Made by a program: the position numbers and the translations under genes. From the NCBI RefSeq assembly GCF_003966915.1, contig NZ_AP018150.1, positions 930,001 to 994,000 of the forward strand: a DNA stretch of 64,000 nucleotides, read 5' to 3'. Position 1 is the stretch's first letter, and each line of letters starts with the position of its first letter. The DNA comes from Mycoavidus cysteinexigens (GTDB lineage Bacteria; Pseudomonadota; Gammaproteobacteria; Burkholderiales; Burkholderiaceae). Below are positions 40,144 through 47,933 of this stretch, in pieces. Below the pieces are notes generated by a model, which saw nothing but the letters and a program-made list of their open reading frames with translations, was not told the origin of the DNA and did no database searches.

Positions 40144-41891
40144 CATCGGTTGAGCTAATCCCTGACCTGTTAGGCGAGCCCAATCAGGTGGCTGATACGG
40201 TTGTCTTAGAGCCCGCGCCGCTTGAGGCGGTGCAATTGTTAGCGGAGGGTTTTGCGCAACGCATCAAGCTGTTGGCGCAGCAGCTTGGGGCCAGTGCTCA
40301 GGCGGCACGCGTCACGGCGCTGGCGGCGGCTGAAATAAGCCGTGCGAATGCGCATGGACATGTTTGCATTGCACTCGATGCGCTCGCTGAACGCTTAGGC
40401 GAACCCCCGTCTGCTGTGCAGCGGTGGTTGTTCTCAAGTGGCTTGGTCAGCGCCGGCCAAGTCGCCGATATTGAATTGCTGCCGCTCGTGCTGGATAGTG
40501 GGGGGCGACTATATCTGGCGCGTTACTATGCTTACGAGCGGCGCATTGCACACGTGCTGGCGGCGCTCGCCAGTGCGGGCCGGCTTACGGTAGTGAGTGG
40601 CGGACCAGGCACTGGTAAGACAACGGCAATGGTGAGTCAACTGGTGAGCCTCCTCGAGACCAACTCCGCGCTGCGGATTGTGCTGGCTGCGCCTACGGGC
40701 AAAGCCGCCCAGCGTATGCTGGCGGCACTTAGCGAGCGCGCTAGCCATCTCCCCGCAGCGATTAAGCAGCATTTACCTGAGCAGTCGTTCACCTTGCATC
40801 GATTGCTTGGTGCTAACCGGCAACCTAACGCCCAGTCTACTGCTGCGTTGCCCTATGACGTAATCGTGGTGGATGAGGCATCAATGATTGATGTTGCGCT
40901 GGCGGCTCAACTGGTCGATGCGCTGGCTTCGCATAGTCGGCTGATTTTGTTAGGCGACAAAGATCAGCTCGCGGCAGTTGAAGCCGGGGCAGTATTTGCT
41001 GAGCTTAGTGTTAGCAAAGCATTGACCGATTGCGTGAGTCGACTCGAGCATAATTATCGTTTTGGGCTTGAATCAGCCATCGGACGGTTATCGCTAGCGA
41101 TTCGCGCTGGCTCGCCAAGCGAGGCATTAGCATCGTTAATCCTTGAATCACCTGCGCATGTACCGTTTAGCTTAGGCTCCAGCAGCGCCGCTGCCGTATT
41201 AATCGACGATGACAGCGAGGCGTTGACCGCGCGTTCATTGGATTGTGTGGCGCAGGGTTTTGGCCCTTATGCCACAGCACTCAAAGATTTATTGCATGGA
41301 CTGGCTAAGCCGCAGGCGAAATGTGACCTAGGAGCCCTATTTGAGGCATTAAACCACTACCGAGTATTAAGTGCTGTGCGCGCCGGGCGGCGCGGAATTG
41401 AAGCGCTCAATGCGGTGTTAGCGGCCCGTATCTGCGCGATGGCGAATATAACCGTGGCGCAGGGGGCAGTATGGTTTGCCGGCCGGCCCGTTATGATTAC
41501 ACGCAACGATTATGCGCTGGGTCTTTTTAATGGCGATACGGGGATTGCTTTGCCCGCGGCGGGAAATAAATTCCGGGTTGTCTTTCCAACCACAGATGGG
41601 GGCTGGCGCGCGGTATCTCCGGCGGTATTGCCGCCTCATGAAACGGCGTTTGCGTTGACCGTGCATAAAGCCCAGGGCTCGGAATTTAACCAGCTTGCTT
41701 TTGTCTTACCTGCTACGGCTCATAGCGGATTGACGCGTGAGCTAGTCTATACCGCGATCACGCGTGCGCGGCAAACTTTGGCAATCTTGGGGAGTCCCAG
41801 TGTATTTGAGCAAGCCATTTTAACGCCAACTAGACGTGCAGCGGGATTGTCTGCACGTCTAGAGGAAGCGGTTTTGCTGCAACGAGATTGA
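40140..41891 (+). CDS. recD: RecBCD enzyme subunit RecD (5'-3' helicase)
   Basis: 583 residues. The N-terminal domain (1-110) is followed by Walker A SGGPGTGKTT (about 153-162), Walker B VVVDEASMIDV and the C-terminal motifs ALTVHKAQGSEF and YTAITRARQ. It translocates on the 5'-ended strand and turns on the nuclease activity of the holoenzyme. Translationally coupled to recB through an ATGA overlap. All helicase motifs are intact, so the RecBCD set in this reduced genome looks functional. Confidence 0.95.
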   Translation: MTSVELIPDLLGEPNQVADTVVLEPAPLEAVQLLAEGFAQRIKLLAQQLGASAQAARVTALAAAEISRANAHGHVCIALDALAERLGEPPSAVQRWLFSSGLVSAGQVADIELLPLVLDSGGRLYLARYYAYERRIAHVLAALASAGRLTVVSGGPGTGKTTAMVSQLVSLLETNSALRIVLAAPTGKAAQRMLAALSERASHLPAAIKQHLPEQSFTLHRLLGANRQPNAQSTAALPYDVIVVDEASMIDVALAAQLVDALASHSRLILLGDKDQLAAVEAGAVFAELSVSKALTDCVSRLEHNYRFGLESAIGRLSLAIRAGSPSEALASLILESPAHVPFSLGSSSAAAVLIDDDSEALTARSLDCVAQGFGPYATALKDLLHGLAKPQAKCDLGALFEALNHYRVLSAVRAGRRGIEALNAVLAARICAMANITVAQGAVWFAGRPVMITRNDYALGLFNGDTGIALPAAGNKFRVVFPTTDGGWRAVSPAVLPPHETAFALTVHKAQGSEFNQLAFVLPATAHSGLTRELVYTAITRARQTLAILGSPSVFEQAILTPTRRAAGLSARLEEAVLLQRD

Positions 41892-41974
41892 ACCCTTTAT
41901 ATTAATGTATCCACTTTAGCGATAAACAAAAGTTGAATTGCATATCCTGGAGCTCCAGATACCTGGATCAGCGA

Positions 41975-42706
41975 TCACCAACGTAGCGTGGCGCCGGCCA
42001 TCCAAGAATGGTTAAGCGCCTGTTGGTTGAGCCCACGTTTATAGCCAAAATCAAGATCGACTTTTTTATTCAAGCTATAGATTGCGCCTACCAGCGCAAA
42101 GCCCTCTGGCTTGCTCGTGTCGGGATCTTCATTGCTGCTATAGCCATAATCAGCCAGTAAGGTGATTTTTTCATTGAGGCGGTAGAGTCCTGCGGTCGAG
42201 GCGCTAAATAGATTCCGGCGGTCGCCATAGACGTTGTTATTGCGCGTATATCCGACATTCGTCAACCAAGTGAATGAGCCGACTGTATATTGCATCAAGC
42301 CTCGTGTACTGTAGGTGGCGCGGCCATTGCCCAGTCCGTTGCGATCATTGGCCAGCGGCAATGACACTGACGGCAGCAGCCCGAATGACAAGCCATTGCT
42401 CTCATAAAGTCGCCATTTGAGGCCAATCGTCGGATCATTAAAGCCACGTGCGGATGAATCGGGTAGATCAGAACGCAACCGTTGATAGGGCGTACTGATA
42501 AAAACATCAAGCGTATCTCGCAAACCATAGGTCAGTTGAGAGTTCCAAGTTTGCTCGCGGGCCGTATCTAGCGTTGCAAATTCTGAATTAAATTCATATT
42601 GCCATTGACCTGTGCCTTGCGTACCCGTGTCATCCGTGGTCAATGGATGGGCGGCAAAACAAACAGTAGGCAAAAGTAATCCAAAGAAGGAAAGTGCTTT
42701 AATCAT
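41975..42706 (-). CDS. outer-membrane beta-barrel protein (phenol-degradation MetA-like / transporter family)
   Basis: 243 residues with a clear Sec signal peptide (MIKALSFFGLLLPTVCFAAHP). The mature part alternates polar and hydrophobic residues in strand-like segments and ends in W after TLRW, as outer-membrane barrels do. Segments such as WNSQLTYGLRDTLDVFISTPY and PTIGLKWRLYE fit the MetA-pathway-of-phenol-degradation family (PF13557), whose members are poorly characterised putative channels. No catabolic genes are adjacent. It is convergent with recD. Confidence 0.78.
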   Translation of the reverse strand: MIKALSFFGLLLPTVCFAAHPLTTDDTGTQGTGQWQYEFNSEFATLDTAREQTWNSQLTYGLRDTLDVFISTPYQRLRSDLPDSSARGFNDPTIGLKWRLYESNGLSFGLLPSVSLPLANDRNGLGNGRATYSTRGLMQYTVGSFTWLTNVGYTRNNNVYGDRRNLFSASTAGLYRLNEKITLLADYGYSSNEDPDTSKPEGFALVGAIYSLNKKVDLDFGYKRGLNQQALNHSWMAGATLRW

Positions 42707-43174
42707 AGTTAAATTAAAAAAGATTCCAGAGCGAACGAACGGGGTGCTTAACGGTTGCTGGCAACCTATTTTTGCAAACCGACACTGGAGAAAGGGTTAA
42801 ATTGAACAAAGGACACGTCCTAATCTAAAAGAAGTGGTATGGCAACGATAAGCGCCCAAGAAAAATCTATTTCTTTGATTTGCGAACCGGGGCGTGATAA
42901 ACCGAAAAAGGAGGCAAGGTGTGGCTGCAAGGGCATTTTTTATAGGGAAACTTTGCTGCGCGCTATACCTTTTGACATATATTAAATTCAACGCAAACCG
43001 CATATAGTACAGAACATCAATGCAATCTCAAGAGTATAAGAATAAGTGAAATATAAGGGCTGAGACCTTATGCAAAAAGGGTTAACGCCGATCTAAAAAT
43101 CGCTAAATGACGAATGAAGCTCTCTATGTTTTTGCGAATTTATACGTAAGTCAATTTCAATTTAAAGGATTGCC
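42707..43174. other. 468-bp intergenic region
   Basis: Between the divergent barrel gene and the Rpn gene. It contains a small hairpin at 43053-43071 and an AAAGGA ribosome site just before the Rpn ATG. No gene or structured RNA that I can support. Confidence 0.4.
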
Positions 43175-44161
43175 ATGACGGCCCAACTTGCTAATCCACC
43201 CTTTCATGCGGATGCAGCATGGAAGAATGCACTAAATGCGTATTTCCCAGAATTTATGCAATTTTTCTATCAAGAACTGGCGCAAAAAATTGCTTGGGAA
43301 GCGAAATACGAAATGCTCGACCAAGAATTACAACGCTTCACTGAAAAGAGCCAAATCGGCAAACGGCTGGTCGATAAACTGATCAAAGTACGTTTAAAAA
43401 ATGGCGTGGAGTGTTATTTGCTGCTGCATATTGAAGTGCAAGGCAATTATGAAACAGGCTTTGCGCAAAGATTATTTGAGTACTTTTATCGTCTGCATGA
43501 ACGTTATGGTCAGTGGGCATTGACACTGGTGATTTTGGCCGATGATCGCACTGGATGGCGACCTCAGGATTTTTCGATCCAAGCGTGCGGCTATCAAGTG
43601 AACCGCTTTCAGTTTCTGACGAGCAAGCTACTCGATTATCGCGGTCAAGAAAAAGGGTTGTTAGCGCAGGCAAATCCTTTTGGCATGATGGTTGCAGCGC
43701 ACCTTGCTGCGTTGCAAACGCGGACTGACCCGAACGCGCGTTACCGGCATAAATATCGGTTAACGCGCTTTCTTTACGAAAAAGGCATGGCGCGCGAAAG
43801 CATACTCAACCTTTATCGGTTTATTGACGCCGTCTTAACCTTGCCCAAAGAGTTTGAAATTATCTATAATAGTTCAATTAAACAACTTGAGAAGGAGTCT
43901 GAAATGGAATATGAATATATTACGAGTGCTGAGCGTATTGGTATGGAGCAAGGACTTAAAGAAGGGGTTAAAGAAGGACTTGAAAAAGGCCGACAAGAAA
44001 ACAGGCAGATATTGAGTAATTTGTTGATAGCCCAACTACAGTGTAAGTTTAAAAACTTAGCCGAACCTTATCTGCAGAAATTGAATGAAGCCGATGTAGA
44101 TACTTTGCGTCAATGGGGCGAACGGATTTTTATGGCGCAAACACTTGATGAGGTTTTTTAA
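43175..44161 (+). CDS. Rpn-type PD-(D/E)XK nuclease (DUF4351-like C-terminus)
   Basis: 328 residues, intact. The nuclease core is visible as RLVDKLIKVRLKNG followed by YLLLHIEVQG (Asp, then Glu-x-Gln) and QRLFEYFYRL. The C-terminal region has a repetitive coil (GMEQGLKEGVKEGLEKGRQE) and a short helical end. Proteins of this class are linked to RecA-independent recombination and horizontal transfer in E. coli; some authors call them transposases, but no terminal repeats are seen here. Together with the pseudogene at 29360 it shows a multi-copy family. Confidence 0.8.
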   Translation: MTAQLANPPFHADAAWKNALNAYFPEFMQFFYQELAQKIAWEAKYEMLDQELQRFTEKSQIGKRLVDKLIKVRLKNGVECYLLLHIEVQGNYETGFAQRLFEYFYRLHERYGQWALTLVILADDRTGWRPQDFSIQACGYQVNRFQFLTSKLLDYRGQEKGLLAQANPFGMMVAAHLAALQTRTDPNARYRHKYRLTRFLYEKGMARESILNLYRFIDAVLTLPKEFEIIYNSSIKQLEKESEMEYEYITSAERIGMEQGLKEGVKEGLEKGRQENRQILSNLLIAQLQCKFKNLAEPYLQKLNEADVDTLRQWGERIFMAQTLDEVF

Positions 44162-44200
44162 AACTGGTTCAGCATTGTCTGTGGGGCTCTGGCTCTTTAT

Positions 44201-45373
44201 CTAAAGAGCAAGCGGAGGAAAGATCGCCATAGCACGAGAGGTTTCGTTCATTTGTAAACGCTGCTTAACTTGCTGACCAAGCTGGTAAACGCTTAGGGCA
44301 TAAAAAAAGCTGCGATTATAGTTAGTGATCACGGCAAAATTACGTAGGCCGAGCTTATATTCGGTTGGCTGCTGAGGAATGGGCAGATCAATAATATTGA
44401 CCAAAGTGTCTGATTCAGCTTCTATATCGATTTTTTCATTCAATAATAGGCCTGCTTTAATTAATTCGCGTAGCTTCCGGCGGGGTTCAATTTTTCCATC
44501 CGCGCCTGCCTGCGCAATGCCTAGACTACCGTTATCAGAGGCAATTTCCCAGATCACGGGCCGACCGGCTTCCCAGCCGTGTTGGCGCAAGTAATTAGCA
44601 ATGCTGCCAATGGCATCAACGACACTCGTATATAAATCCACCTTCTGGTCGCCATCATAATCAATTGCATATTGCATAACACTGCTGGGCATAAATTGCG
44701 CAATTCCTACCGCTCCATTGTAAGAGCCTAAAATTCGAGTCGGGTCAAGGCCTGCCGCGCGTGTCCAAAGTAAAAAAGCCTCTAAATTTTTACGAAATAG
44801 GGCTCCGCGCTCTAACTGATTTGGCCGCGCTGGATAGTCAAAAGTCAGAGTTGTTAAAACATCCAATACAGGGTAATTGCCCATATTGCGGCCATAGAAA
44901 GTCTCAACGCCAATAATCCCCACAATAATTTCAGGCGGCACCCCAAATTCTTGGTACGCGCGTTGCAAAGCGGCTTGATGAGTACGCCAGAAGTGCACGC
45001 CAGCATTGATGCGCTCTGCGTTAAGAAAGCGTGACTGATAGGCATGCCAGTTACGCGGTGCTGGGGTGGGCGAGGGCTGTTCAAGTTTGATCACCGCGTC
45101 TGAATATTTAGCCTGCTCAAAAAGCGCGCGCAGCGCGCTCGGCTCAAACTGATGGCGTGCTGCCAGATCACTGATAAAAGCCTCGACTGCCGGATTGTTT
45201 TGATAGCGTTTTGCTGCGGGAGTTTGTTGCGCGGATGTTTCAGCTTGAGATTGGGCTGGCGTACAGCCCGCTATGAGCGCGCTGCCCGCCACAAACATCC
45301 CGCTTAGAAACATGCCAGGGAAAAATACATAGCGGTTAGCGAGAAGAGCTAAGATGCGCATCGCAGTCATCAT
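44201..45373 (-). CDS. mltB: Membrane-bound lytic murein transglycosylase B
   Basis: 390 residues. The N-terminal hydrophobic stretch ends in a lipobox (LIAGC, Cys36), so it is an outer-membrane lipoprotein facing the periplasm. The catalytic Glu lies in GIIGVETFYGRNMG; SYNGAVGIAQFMPSS and YDGDQKVDLY are family motifs. It cleaves peptidoglycan to 1,6-anhydro-muropeptides during wall turnover. The first ATG at 45373 is followed closely by others (MMTAM), so the exact start is uncertain by a few codons. Keeping mltB suggests that a normal wall is retained. Confidence 0.93.
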   Translation of the reverse strand: MMTAMRILALLANRYVFFPGMFLSGMFVAGSALIAGCTPAQSQAETSAQQTPAAKRYQNNPAVEAFISDLAARHQFEPSALRALFEQAKYSDAVIKLEQPSPTPAPRNWHAYQSRFLNAERINAGVHFWRTHQAALQRAYQEFGVPPEIIVGIIGVETFYGRNMGNYPVLDVLTTLTFDYPARPNQLERGALFRKNLEAFLLWTRAAGLDPTRILGSYNGAVGIAQFMPSSVMQYAIDYDGDQKVDLYTSVVDAIGSIANYLRQHGWEAGRPVIWEIASDNGSLGIAQAGADGKIEPRRKLRELIKAGLLLNEKIDIEAESDTLVNIIDLPIPQQPTEYKLGLRNFAVITNYNRSFFYALSVYQLGQQVKQRLQMNETSRAMAIFPPLAL

Positions 45374-45428
45374 GAATAAATAAAGTAATCAATTGCATCA
45401 ATATATAGCACGAACGCGCGGTTTTCGC

Positions 45429-45434
45429 TATAAT
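45429..45434 (+). promoter_or_regulatory. -10 box upstream of tRNA-Leu
   Basis: A perfect TATAAT lies 53 bp before the mature tRNA end. No good -35 was found at the right distance. Confidence 0.4.
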
Positions 45435-45487
45435 CCGCTTCTTGCTAAGCATAGGCGCTAAGAAACGCCTAGCTTTAACAGCAGATA

Positions 45488-45572
45488 GCCCAGGTGGTGA
45501 AATAGGTAGACGCAGGGGACTCAAAATCCCCCGCCGCAAGGCGTGCCGGTTCGATTCCGGCCCTGGGCACCA
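45488..45572 (+). tRNA. tRNA-Leu (anticodon CAA)
   Basis: 85 bases including an encoded CCA. The acceptor stem GCCCAGG pairs with CCTGGGC. The D-arm has GGTGGTGAAATAGG, the anticodon stem GGGGA/TCCCC encloses the loop CTCAAAA (anticodon CAA, reading UUG), and a long class II variable arm and TTCGATTCC T-loop follow. The long variable arm and A73 fit leucine. Confidence 0.97.
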
Positions 45573-46049
45573 TCCAGCTTTTCGATAGAATTAGAATATA
45601 AACGAATATTTTTTGACTTTTCCTTAAAAATCCTGGGTTAGGCCAGTAGGCGCTAATTCACCCTTTTGGTTATCGATGAATTGACTTTAGGCAATTTGCA
45701 GCAGCGCGAACTTACTCAATGCATTACAAAATTTGGCACAATTCACTGTAGCTGGCTTAGCAGTTTAGACAGTGAGGGGACCATCTATTAAACTCTTGCT
45801 AGAATCCAACTGGAAATAAAAAATAGGCGCACGGTGAGGATCGCTTAAAAGCACCTATCCAGCATGCAGAGCGGGTTAACTTCAGTTCGGACTAATCGGT
45901 TATTTGGCGCAATAGCGAGAGGTTCCCCCCGAAGCTCAAGGTGAATTACCGAACTTTTCATAAGAGCAACTCTTTGCCTTGACAAAAACATATTTTATCT
46001 TTGATTGATATCGTAAAATAATAGACTTTCTTATTTTAGGTTACGCTCA
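45573..46049. other. 477-bp gap with candidate fic control region
   Basis: No gene supported. Near the right end a TTGACA (45979-45984) is followed by an AT-rich imperfect palindrome (45991-46020, arms TATTTTA and TAAAATA) and the fic ATG at 46050. This could be a promoter with an operator for the winged-helix part of the Fic protein (inference). Confidence 0.4.
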
Positions 46050-47219
46050 ATGAAACGAACGCTCCAAGGCCGCTATGTCACGATATCGACAACGGGCGAA
46101 AAAGCGCGGGCCTTCGTACCTGCGCCGCTTCCGCCTTGCCCACCTATCGCTTGGACTGCTGAATTGCGCAGAAAATTCGACCAAGCGTTACTTGCGCTAG
46201 GACAGTTGGATAGCGTATCAACGTTGCTACCTGACACCTCGCTTTTTCTCTACATGTATGTTCGTAAGGAGGCGGTGCTCTCGTCCATGATCGAAGGAAC
46301 GCAATCTTCACTCTCCGATTTGTTGATGTTCGAGCTAGATCAAATGCCGGGCGTCCCATTAGATGATGTACGTGAAGTGAGTCATTATGTCGCAGCACTC
46401 GAACATGGTTTGCGCCTGCTCAAAGAAGGGCTACCATTGTCGTTGCGGCTGATTCGAGAAGTGCACAGCGTTTTGTTAGCAGAGGGCCGTGGTTGTAAGC
46501 TAACACCAGGGGAATTTCGACGCAGCCAAAACTGGATTGGGGGTACACGGCCAGGCAATGCGGCTTTTGTTCCACCTCCTGCGGAGGAAGTGCTAGCATG
46601 TATGAGCAAGCTCGAGCTATTTCTCCATGATCAGCCAGAGCCAACGCCAGTCTTGCTTAAAGCAGCGTTAGCGCATGTGCAGTTTGAAACGATCCACCCA
46701 TTTCTCGATGGTAATGGTCGCTTGGGCCGCCTCCTGATCACGTTGCTCTTATATGAACAGAAGGTGTTACGAGAACCCATGCTCTATCTAAGCCTCTATT
46801 TCAAAACTCATCGCCAATACTATTATGAGCTGCTCAATAATGTCCGCTTGACTGGTGACTGGGAAGCCTGGCTCGATTTTTTTACTGAAGCCATTACTGT
46901 TACCGCTACCCAGGCAGTAGAAACGGCGCAACAACTTCTCGAATTGCTCGCTCAGGATCGAGAAAAAATGAATCGGCTGGGCAGAGCGGCACCTTCTACT
47001 TTGCAAATCCACCGAGTACTCATAGAGCGTCCTGTTACCACTTCGGGTCGGTTAGTAGAGAAAACAGGTCTAACACCAACCACTGTCAATAAGGCATTGG
47101 CTCACATGGAAAAACTAGGTATCGTACAAGCACTCACCTCCCAGAAGCGAAACCGCCTGTTCAGTTATGCAAGGTATATAAAAATAGTAGATCGAGGCAT
47201 AGGGCCATTGGAAAAATGA
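46050..47219 (+). CDS. Fic-domain protein with N-terminal inhibitory motif and C-terminal winged helix
   Basis: 389 residues. The Fic motif HPFLDGNGRLGR spans 216-227 with catalytic H216. An intramolecular inhibitory motif S-x-x-x-E-G is at 78-83 (SSMIEG), marking a class II enzyme that is autoinhibited. The C-terminus (about 310-385) is a winged helix-turn-helix (RLVEKTGLTPTTVNKALAHMEKLGI). Fic proteins transfer AMP or related groups to target proteins. This architecture is common in bacteria, usually chromosomal, and the target is unknown. An AT-rich palindrome upstream may be its own operator. Next to it begins the duplicated GDT1 fragment and the NACHT cassette. Confidence 0.9.
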   Translation: MKRTLQGRYVTISTTGEKARAFVPAPLPPCPPIAWTAELRRKFDQALLALGQLDSVSTLLPDTSLFLYMYVRKEAVLSSMIEGTQSSLSDLLMFELDQMPGVPLDDVREVSHYVAALEHGLRLLKEGLPLSLRLIREVHSVLLAEGRGCKLTPGEFRRSQNWIGGTRPGNAAFVPPPAEEVLACMSKLELFLHDQPEPTPVLLKAALAHVQFETIHPFLDGNGRLGRLLITLLLYEQKVLREPMLYLSLYFKTHRQYYYELLNNVRLTGDWEAWLDFFTEAITVTATQAVETAQQLLELLAQDREKMNRLGRAAPSTLQIHRVLIERPVTTSGRLVEKTGLTPTTVNKALAHMEKLGIVQALTSQKRNRLFSYARYIKIVDRGIGPLEK

Positions 47220-47223
47220 CGCG

Positions 47224-47328
47224 CTAAAAATTAAGCAACGCCATCACCCCAGGCACTGCAAATATACCTGCTGCAACCGCATGCACTAAGCGTTGCGGCA
47301 GCCGGTGCGCAGAGCGTTCGCCGAGCAA
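47224..47328 (-). repeat. 105-bp direct repeat, copy 1: duplicate of the GDT1-family gene 3' end
   Basis: Nearly identical (about four differences) to 53659-53763, the last 35 codons of the GDT1-family gene, in the same orientation. The copy here has no gene attached. The two copies border a 6.4-kb segment with the NACHT-WD40 gene, as expected for integration into a gene's 3' end with reconstitution of that end, or for capture of a flank by recombination. Confidence 0.9.
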
Positions 47329-47349
47329 TTATCTGGTTATCCGTCTCCT

Positions 47350-47524
47350 TTAAGACAGAAATTCAAACGACTTTTCAGTTCGTACCAAAGTGTAGATGTT
47401 TAATGGCTGACCGTTCTCATCAACCAAAAAGCGCATTGCTACCATCTGAAGTTTTTGTTTGCTGCATCTAACGCTCTCTAGAGTAATCGCAAGTTCTCCG
47501 ATAATTTCAATGCGAATTTGTGCT
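47350..47524 (-). pseudogene. decayed unknown reading frame inside the NACHT cassette
   Basis: The reverse strand shows a coherent peptide (ALTLE-like helix, then MRFLVDENGQPLN and VRTEKSFEFL, stop at 47350). Further fragments in other frames reach to about 47730 (WRMGRLPILWDAQGHPLSIE). It looks like a broken gene on the minus strand; I do not recognise the family. The remaining DNA up to 47933 is the NACHT gene leader. Confidence 0.35.
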
Positions 47525-47933
47525 CAGGTTTTGTTTTGCCTAATGATGGGCGTACATCTCGCTCTTTTAATTTCAGCCCATCAGCAGGGAGCTGCCTTGT
47601 TAAATAAACTAAGTCCATTGAACGGGTTTTTACTCCCGCTCAATTAGCTGTCGCGGTACGCTCGATGGATAAAGGGTGGCCTTGTGCGTCCCACAAAATA
47701 GGCAGTCGACCCATACGCCATAATTTTTTGCAAAAATCATTTGTCTATCGTTACAATTCAGCCCAATTGTCTATATGGACGATAGGGTCTTTGAGCTCAG
47801 CGCGCAAAATATGCGGCGTACTCCCTATTTTTAGACTTCATCTATTGTTAAAAGTTTTAAGAAATTGGACTTTTCTACACGACTCGTTCATTGAACCGAA
47901 CGAGAATTAGAAAATACCCGTACAAGGAACGCA

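Noticed and set aside
43053-43071. CTGAGA inside a hairpin, as in a TPP riboswitch
   Set aside because: The second conserved part of the TPP aptamer is absent and the downstream gene is an Rpn nuclease, not thiamine-related; only a small local hairpin remains.
45488-45572. tRNA-Leu as attachment site for the NACHT cassette
   Set aside because: No duplicate of the tRNA 3' end was found; the repeats that bound the cassette derive from the GDT1-family gene instead.
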